Assembly (NCBI RefSeq): GCF_041146795.1
Contig: NC_135183.1
Coordinates: forward strand, 16,372,840 to 16,436,839
Direction: 5' to 3'
Source: Maylandia zebra
Taxonomy: Eukaryota; Chordata; Actinopteri; Cichliformes; Cichlidae
DNA length: 64,000 bases
Made by a program: the position numbers and the translations under genes. Under the pieces are notes generated by a model. The model did not search any database. It saw only the letters and a list, made by a program, of their open reading frames with translations, and was not told the DNA's origin. This document shows, piece by piece, positions 56,331 through 64,000 of the stretch; within the stretch, counting starts at the first letter, position 1, and each line of letters opens with the position of its first letter.

Positions 56331-57180
56331 CATCCAGTGTGTCTGTTATTACTGTCACCTCACTTACCTGTGCCAGTTGGTCAGACAGCTGCATGGTAGC
56401 CAGGTGTTTGGGTTCTCGCTCTGGTTAGCAGGTGTTGGAAGGAATGAGGTTGGGAACCTGATGAATTGGCTCAGAAGGGTGCGGAGGTTTTCTAAAATAA
56501 TAGAAACCTTCATCACAGAACTCTTCAAAGTCAAACAGAGCAAATCTTTTTGCTCCTCCATCAGAGACGCTCCAAGGTCGGTGACAGACTCGTGAAGGCA
56601 GTGCAGCAGCTATATTGGGCATCGGAGGGCGTGAGTGAGCTGGTGGTTTGCATCGTTCCAGGTCTCATGCTACAGCACAGAGAAGATGGAAAAAGTTTCT
56701 CTGTATGTGGAGCTGTTGGTCTGCAGAAGGCTCAGTTTAAATGCGTCACAGGTGTGATGTAAGCGCGGTTAAACCGTCACGCAGGAACAAATCCGTGAGT
56801 CAGACCTGAACCTGCTCAGGACCACATCCTGGAGCTCACTGAAGTGCTCTTCCTGTCCTCAGACCTCAGGGGAGTGTCTGAGTGGCTTCTTGCAGGAAAT
56901 TCTCAAACTGACTGTCAGGAGCTGAAGTCTCTAAGCCCCGAGGAAAGGAGCCCCAGTCCTTCATTTATCCCCAGCTTGAATGCAGAGCCATGAACGCTGG
57001 GGAGGCGAGGAGCTTGTAATTCAGACACTTCAGTAAATCAAGTGTGACGTTCACTAATCTGTCAGATCCTCTGCATTGCCGAGCATCTCTTTTCCTAAGT
57101 CCTTATCTCCTTTCCTTGATGTTTTCCATCATTTGGTGAGGTGCGTAAAGTAAAGAGATCAGAGGTCATTCAAACCATCG
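56331..57180. other. tnpo3-irf5 interval, nothing recognised
   Basis: Overlapping short frames on both strands (56,364-56,762) have no domain or splice support. No clear repeat. Confidence 0.4.
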
Positions 57181-57733
57181 TCTTTATTCAAAATACAAAA
57201 AACATTTGATTATTTCTGATGTAAACAGACACAGGTCATACTGATTCTGGAGCTGCAGGTCAGGTGAGCAGGAAGGTTCAGGTGTATGGCATATTTTTCC
57301 AAGACTGAAACTACTGATTATTAAATTCTTATTTACTCACAGCCCAAACGCAGACACCTGCAGGTTCAGTCAGGCATCAAAACACTGGCTCACTCATTTA
57401 GTGCATTTAAATTGATGCTTCAGGTTTTACCTGAACAGGTAAACACCGAAGTAGAGTCTGACCCTCTCAGGCCTGCTAGACCTATTACCTGGTCTAAAAA
57501 CAAAAACACCTGGTGTGAGAATACTGCAACGGCCTTTATTGAAATTTGAACATAGAAACCTCCCAGAAAGGTGTCGGCATGACAACAGAACAGGGAATAC
57601 ACCTGCAGACCTCCACCCGTTTGTCTCAAATGTTCAGTTTCTGTACAGCTGCACCTTCCCTCCAGTCAGGGTTTCCTACTGTTTGGGGGAGGGTGCAGTA
57701 AGCAGTGTCTGTGTCGGGTCCAGGGCCCCTGGT
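57181..57733 (-). other. irf5: Probable irf5 3' UTR
   Basis: Minus-strand AATAAA signals are at 57,535-57,540 and at about 57,182-57,187 (TTTATT on the plus strand). The first gives a 3' UTR of about 200 bases, the second about 550. Confidence 0.55.
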
Positions 57734-60700
57734 TCAGGGGCCGGTGGGGTTCCAGGGTCCTTGGATGTTTTGGCTCTGCAGGATACTCTGCAACTCTTTG
57801 AACTGTGCCACCGTCTGATCCTTCACATCGGGGTTTGAGATCTGCAGCCGGATGCTGTCCGTGGACCAGCTCAGCTCTCCGGAGAACATCTCTGTCAGGA
57901 TCCGGGCCACCACAGGAATCACCTGAGGACAAAAACAACAAAAAACACTGTGAGACATCCACAGGTGTCTGGAGCTCCATGAACATGAGGCAGTCAGGAG
58001 GTTGAAAGGTGACTTGGCTTGTGTGTCTGCATCCCACACAGTGAAACTTTATTCCTAACGCTGGGTTAAAAACAGGAAGTGCACAGAGAGAAAGGTGTGG
58101 AGGGAAAACTACACGCTTCGAGGGAATTATTCATAAATGTGTTTAGTCGCACACCCACAGACAGGTGACCAGGAGAGGCTACAGAACAGATATTCAACAT
58201 TTTACTAAAGAATCGGGTTTGTGCTTTGGGCAGAAAAAATTGGATTCTTACATGTGCGCCATGTGTCAACAGCATGTAGAAAGCAAGACTATCATGTCAT
58301 ATTTGACCTCCGACCTCACATTTATGTTCACATCTGCATTTATGTATCTGTTACCTCTTTAACAAAGTGCACAGAAACAGAAAGAGCTGCTGAGGTAACA
58401 AGAAATATACTGAAGTACAAAGGTGGAAAGTAACAAAGTACAAATACTTTGTTACTTTACTTAAGTAGAATTTCCAGGTGTCTGTGGGCCAGTGCAAGTG
58501 TGGGGAAGCATGAAGGCAGTGACACTTTTTTAAGTGGCAGCTAATTTCAAATGCAAGATTGTTAGTGAGTTTCCTTGCTAACAACCTAGCTGCTGAACTT
58601 CTCAGGGAGAGAAAAGAATAAGAGGTAACTTCAGTCAGAGGTGGAGGAAGAAGACAGAAGAGGAAGAACAAAGGGTATATTTAAAGGTGAGGCCTGCTCA
58701 GGGAGATTTAATGATTACATGTGATGTCATCATTTTAATCACATCTGTGTGTGATGAGTTTTCATATTGTGAAACGTGCTGCATAACAAATCAAGTAAAT
58801 TAACTGTGTGTTATTCAAACATTGCATGAAGTGCAGATAAACAGGTTAGCGTGCTGATGTAATGTAGATTACATAAAGCGCAGCAGAGATTAATATGAAG
58901 TTAAGCTGATGGCGCTGAGATCAACACTGAATTCCACCTTTGTACTAACGGATACAACTGTGAAACATCTGCTGACACTGTGTTCAGGTCAGCTGATCAC
59001 AGCCTGCACTGTGAGCTGGGACTCGCCCCCCGCTGAGCCCCCTTTACCTGTAACACGTTTTCCTGAAGGCAAACTCAGCCTCTACCATGGAGGCAACATA
59101 AACTACCTTTTTTAAATTCTTTGTTTACATCACAGATTCAAGATGAGTGCATTCATGAGAAATAAATTTCAGATTTGAATAGCGTTTTTCATTTATTCTC
59201 ATTTACTAATACTATGTTATTATTGTATTAATATAACACAGGCTCCTTTTACCTTTGCATAATAATAGCTGATAGAGATGTCCTAATCCTAACCTAATGA
59301 GTACACGTCACAGCGTGTACTTTTTCACTTTTACTTGAGTAAAGACGTTGAATCAGTTCTTCAACGTTTACTGCAGTATTTTTAAGTATCTGCACTTCAA
59401 CTTAAGTACAGAATGTACTTTTACCACCTCTGCTGTAATGTACTAATATACAATAAGTTCAGGGAAATCATGTCCAGTTACTTATGAGCTGCACCTGCAT
59501 GTTTGTGTAATCAGAGTAAATTTGTCATGGAAATGTCTGAGTTTTACTGCAGTACAAACTTTGTGAAGTATGTTTTAAACAACAAAGATGACAAATATTA
59601 GCACAAACCTGTTCCCTGTTACATGTGACCTGACAGCTTCATGCTAGCATCACATATATCAACAGAGCTAAAACTGACCCAACAGAGACCACACATAATA
59701 GAGGACACACTCTTGACCTACTGATCTCCATGGGCCTGAGCATTTTAAAGGTTACTGTGTCTGATGTGGGCCTGTCTGATCATTACTGTGTTTTCTTTGA
59801 AAGTATAATTTCAGCCCACATAAATATGTCAACAGCAGTGATCACAAAACGGTGTATAACTGAAAACAGTAGTGAAATCTTTTACCAAGTTTTCCCATTA
59901 ACACCTGACCTGTCCAGAGGTTCAGTCAATGAGCTCGTCAATAGCTTCAATGCTAAAATGTTAAATGTAATGGATACAATTGCTCCCATTAAGGTGAAGG
60001 TTATCTCTCCACACTGGTGAAAAATGAAAAAAGAGAGTGTAGGAAAGCTGAGCGCAGATGGAGAAAAACAAACCTCCAGGTTCATTATGACATCTATAAA
60101 GAGAAACTTCACAATTATAATTTACACCTGAGGAGTGCAAGGAGGTCATACTTCTCTGACATCATCACCAAAAACAGCTCGGGTCCTATTTGCTATAGTT
60201 GACAGGCTAACAAACCCTCCTGTGTCAGTGGCAGCTGAACTTCATTCAACCATGGCCTGCAATGACTTTGCCAAATTCTTCACAGACAAAATCCAAAAGA
60301 CTAGACAATAAATTGGTACATCAACAGCAGATAGGGTATGTACTGTATCCACTAAAAAAATGTTTAAACACCATCAAACAGTTTCACCCGATTAACAGCA
60401 AAGACCTGGAGGACATCTTAGGTCAACTGAACTCCTCCTGCTGTTTAGATGTCCTGCCAACAAGTTTTTTCAAAAAGGTCTCAAAGACTTTAGAGTCAGA
60501 CCTGTTACAGATCGTCAACTTTTCCTTAATGTCAGGTGTGTTTCCAGAACCACTAAAAACTGCTGTAATAAAACCTATACTGAAAAAGGACAATCTCGAC
60601 AAGACACAAATGAACAACTACAGGCCGATCTCAGATCTCCCATTTTTAAGTAAGATCATTGAAAAAGCAGTTTCTCAACAGCTCAATTACTTCTTAACAC

Positions 60701-63700
60701 AGAATAACTGCTATGATGCCTTCCAGTCAGGTTTTAGACAGAACCACAGCACTGAAACCGCTCTGACCAAAGTGTTTAATGACATATGTCTGAATACAGA
60801 CAGTGGAAAAATGTCAGTCCTAGTTTTACTGGATCTCAGTGCAGCATTTGATACAGTTGACCACAACATATTACTCAAACGACTGGAGAACTGGACAGGT
60901 CTTTCAGGAACTGTACTAAACTGGTTCAAAACATACGTAGAAAACAGGAAATACTTTGTATCAATAGGTAACTTCACATCTGAGCAGACAAGTATCACAT
61001 GTGGAGTTCCCCAAGGTTCCATCTTGGGACCCCTTCTGTTTAACATCTACATGCTCCCACTGGCACAGATTATAAACAACAACAAAGTAAACTATCACAG
61101 CTATGCAGATGACACACAAATATATATCACAATGTCACCAGGAGACCGAGGCCCTGTACAGGCTCTTGGTAAATGCATTGAGGAAATCAATGACTGGTTG
61201 TGCCACAATATTCTCCAGCTAAACAAAAACAAAACTGAGGTAATAGTCTTTGGCGCCAAAGAAAAACGATTACAGGTCACCAGAGAACTTCAATCTATAC
61301 ATCTAAAAACCACAAACCAGGCGAGAAATTTGGGTGTAGTGATGGATGCAGACCTAAACTTGGAAAAACACATTAAGACAATAACAAAGTCAGCTTACTA
61401 TCACCTCAAGAATATATCAAGGATAAAAGATCTGATGTCTCAACAGGACCTGGAAAAACTAGTCCATGCATTCATCTTTAGTAGGCTTGATTACTGTAAC
61501 AGCATCTTTACAGGTCTACCTAAAAAAATCAGTCAGACAACTACAGCTCATTCAGAACTCTGCTGCTCGAGTCCTCACTAAGACCAAAAAAGTGGACCAC
61601 ATCAGTCCAGCTCTGAGGTCTTTACACTGGCTGCCTGTCCGTCAGAGGATAGACTTTAAAGTTTTGATGCTGGTCTATAAAGCTCTGAATGGTTTAGGAC
61701 TAAAATACATCAGTGGCCTCCTGACCCAGTATGAACCTTCCAGATCCCTCAGGTCATCTGGATCCGGTCTTTTATCAGTTCCCAGTAAGAACCAGACATG
61801 GAGAAGCTACATTCAGCTTTTATGCTCCATATATCTGGAACAAACTCCCAGAAAGCCTCAGATCAGCTGAAACACTCAGTTTATTTAAATCCAGGTTGAA
61901 GACTCACCTATTCTCAGCTGCATTTGAATAAAGCACCAAATCCCCACTGTTTTACTTTTAAGCTCAAATTTCAAAACTTACATTTTAACTACTGGTTTTA
62001 TCTACTATTCCTTTCTTTTTTTCTATTTTAAATCATGCTTTTTATTTGTTTTTGTTTTTTAATGTCTCTGTAAAGCACTTTGAATCGCCTTGCTGTTGAA
62101 TTGTGCTATACAAATAAACTTGCCTTGCCTTTTCATGAATTTCCAATGGGAGCTGACACTGACTATTTCCTGGCATCTGCAGGACTGAGCTCTGACTCGG
62201 GTCATGTTGTTTAGTTAGGAGTTTGGAGACAGACAGGTTCTTCACAGCAACATCAGCCAATAGGAAGTACTGAGGCTGCTCAGGAGGAGGTAAGTGATGT
62301 AGTGAAGGTTAACTGGAGGTGGAGGGGTGGAGCTCATAAAGATTCTGGTTCTGACGTGTTCGGACCCAAGGCTTCTTCATTTTTTTGCACTTGTTATAAA
62401 ACCGTTAGCACTGCCACTCAGTTTAAGCTCTGCCCCCTCACCTGCACCATAATAAGCTTCTTCTCTTTCGGTTTATTGTCGGGCCAGTCCTCCCCGAAGC
62501 AGAAGTAGATCTCGAAGGGCGGCGGATTCGGGGCTTCGCCTTTCTGGAACAAGATCAGCCCTGCGGACAGAAGCATGTCGGTTAGAACATATCAGGCAGC
62601 ATGTCAACAATCCCGCACACCAAACTCACCTTGCAGGAAGTCATTGAGGCTGAAGACCTTGATCTTCTTCTCTCTCTCCATGGGGTTGGACGGGCCGTGT
62701 TCTGGCATGCCCGGTCCAGACCAGAACACCTTACACTGGCAAAGGCGGACGGCGTAAATGTCCTGCTCACAGATCTCCAGGATCAGGCCGCGGTCCATCA
62801 CGTCCAGCAAGGCCTCGGTGTAAAATCGCTGTTTCTCGTTCTGCATCTCTGATGTTCCCGGGAACAGCACCTGCTGGAGGTTGACAGGTCCGAACAGGTC
62901 CACCTGCTCTGGGGTCGGTTCCAGGTGTCCGTAGTACAGCCGGCAGCCCTGAGGGTTACTGACGGTCAGAGAGCCCATTGTACGGCCCCGGTACTGGAAC
63001 TTCAGGTCCAGATCTGTTACTATAGCAACACGAGATACAGGACCATTACTGTGCCAGTAGAGGGGGGACCATGAATTAGCAACAGTCACCACAGTAAAGC
63101 CACCAAAACAAATCGTTATCGGGACAAGAAATGACATCAGGGTATGAGATTTTGGTCATAAAGCACAGCCCTAATGTTCACCTGTGAATGCGCAGGTGAA
63201 CCTCATGGGTCTGTGAAGGTAACCCTGAGCTCTGCTTTGTGGTGCTGTATTGTTAAAGTGTGACATCAGAGTTGGTTTGATGGTAAACTGTCTGAGCAGC
63301 GCCACGTGTGGTAGCGTTTTAGCCCTGAATCTGTGACAGGAAACTGCATTAGAGGTCAGGACTCACGTGGGACGCTGCTCAGCAGGTCGTACTTGCAGGG
63401 CTGGTGGTTCTGAGGCTCTGCCTGGTTCTCGACGCCCACCATGCCGCTGGCCTCCATTAGGTCCGGCTCTGGTTGCGCAGTGGCAGCGTTCAGATCCTGA
63501 AGTCTATTATGGAGGAAGTGTGCCTGACCCTGGAGATCAGAGGTCATGGTGATGTCAGGAAGCAGAGGCACTGGGATATGCGGTGGTCCAAATGTCCCGT
63601 TAGGGGGTAGGCTGAACTGGTTCATCTCTGAGGGAGCCGGGAAGGAGGCAAAGGGGGCGGAGTCACTCAGCCTGGGGTCTAAGGAGACATGGCATCATCA

Positions 63701-64000
63701 CATTACATCAACAGCCACAGTGTTTCCATGGTGACACTGAGTCGAAGGTGTACTTACTGATGGAGAGGTCCATCAGGTTCGGCATCTGAAAGGATCAAAG
63801 TGTTTCGGTCAGTCACGTGAGAACATGTCAGACTGTTTACATCATATGATCGTTCTCACCTCCTCGTCATCGTCCTCAGCGCCGTCTGAAACACAAAACG
63901 GGGATCATCACTTCCTGTCATCATTGCACATCAGAAGGTTACAGTCATGCAGGTGAAGCTCACCTGCATGACTCCCGGGGTGCTCGCACACTTCGTAGAT
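57734..64000 (-). CDS. irf5: Interferon regulatory factor 5 (C-terminal exons)
   Basis: IRF5 is a transcription factor that induces type I interferon and inflammatory cytokine genes after Toll-like receptor signalling. Visible exons on the minus strand, 5' to 3': at least 63,964-64,000 (cut by the window); 63,860-63,885; 63,758-63,785; 63,367-63,678; 62,630-63,019; 62,442-62,559; 57,734-57,922 (stop TGA at 57,734-57,736). Phases agree at each junction. The IRF-association domain is recognisable by [85 protein letters not shown] and [20 protein letters not shown]. An acidic linker (DGAEDDDEE) comes first. The short C-terminal tail after QSQNIQ is less extended than in mammalian IRF5. The N-terminal DNA-binding domain lies outside the window. 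The last intron is 4.5 kb because of a hAT-like and an L2-like insertion. Confidence 0.95.
58418..59432. mobile_element. hAT-like non-autonomous element in irf5 last intron
   Basis: The left end 'caaaggtggaaagtaacaaa' and the reverse complement of the right end, 'cagaggtggtaaaagtacat', are related inverted ends. Both continue into 'acttaagta' and 'gtacttt' words. The flanking 8-mers CTGAAGTA and CTGTAATG match at only five positions, so the duplication is weak. No coding capacity. Confidence 0.6.
59620..62135 (+). mobile_element. 5'-truncated L2/Maui-type LINE in irf5 last intron
   Basis: A 2.5-kb LINE, antisense to irf5. It starts within the endonuclease region and ends with 'tgctatacaaataaacttgc' and short 'cttgc' repeats at about 62,110-62,133, the signature tail of fish L2 elements. 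It accounts for more than half of the last irf5 intron. Confidence 0.8.
59730..61930 (+). pseudogene. L2-like LINE ORF2, broken
   Basis: 59,730-60,020 holds the end of the endonuclease domain ([14 protein letters not shown]). After stops near 60,020 and 60,200 a 439-codon frame (60,262-61,581) carries the reverse transcriptase: [77 protein letters not shown] and the catalytic [11 protein letters not shown] frameshift near 61,540 leads into 61,466-61,930 with [20 protein letters not shown] and [14 protein letters not shown], the usual C-terminus. The apyrimidinic endonuclease start is missing, so it could not have moved alone. Confidence 0.8.

Overview
The window is from a ray-finned fish, very probably a percomorph teleost. 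It holds multi-exon vertebrate genes with GT-AG introns. The gene order calumenin-A, UV opsin (SWS1), transportin-3, IRF5 is a well-known teleost neighbourhood. The repeats are typical of fish: Rex1-like and L2-like LINEs, tRNA-derived SINEs, Tc1, hAT, pogo-like, Penelope-like and Gypsy elements. The species cannot be fixed from the sequence alone.

Layout. 1-7.2 kb holds the 3' part of an ephrin-A gene (best match efna2, + strand); its first exon lies outside the window. 7.2-35.5 kb has no host gene that I can support and is a transposon landscape. Its centrepiece is one hAT element at 21,834-29,690, closed by an exact 8-bp target duplication, inside which a TA-rich microsatellite received at least two more hAT insertions and two insertions of a LINE with a restriction-like endonuclease. 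Other items are a Penelope-like relic joined to an SGNH-like domain (16.3-18.3 kb), a solo LTR with exact duplications (32.8-33.6 kb) and an internally deleted pogo-like element (34.1-35.4 kb).

35.6-64 kb is gene-dense. calua (+, 36,091-38,249, six coding exons, 315 aa) and opn1sw1 (-, 39,305-40,705, five exons, 335 aa) converge tail to tail. tnpo3 (+, 45,983-55,642, 22 coding exons, 923 aa) converges on irf5 (-, last seven exons, 57,734 to the window edge). All coding exons of calua, opn1sw1 and tnpo3 join in frame at canonical splice sites. The encoded products are unrelated in function: an ER calcium-binding protein, a cone photopigment, a nuclear import receptor for SR proteins, and an innate immune transcription factor. 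Their proximity is conserved synteny, not an operon-like unit.

Transposons have also reshaped the genes. A Rex1-like tail ends about six bases before the splice acceptor of calua exon 5. A hAT miniature element lies in the probable calua 3' UTR. A hAT inside another hAT fills the last tnpo3 intron. An L2-like LINE and a hAT-like element account for most of the 4.5-kb last intron of irf5. I found no CRISPR array, operon or prokaryote-type system, and nothing I would call a wholly new system. The most unusual items are the nested hAT island, the Penelope/SGNH relic and the LINE tail at the calua splice site.
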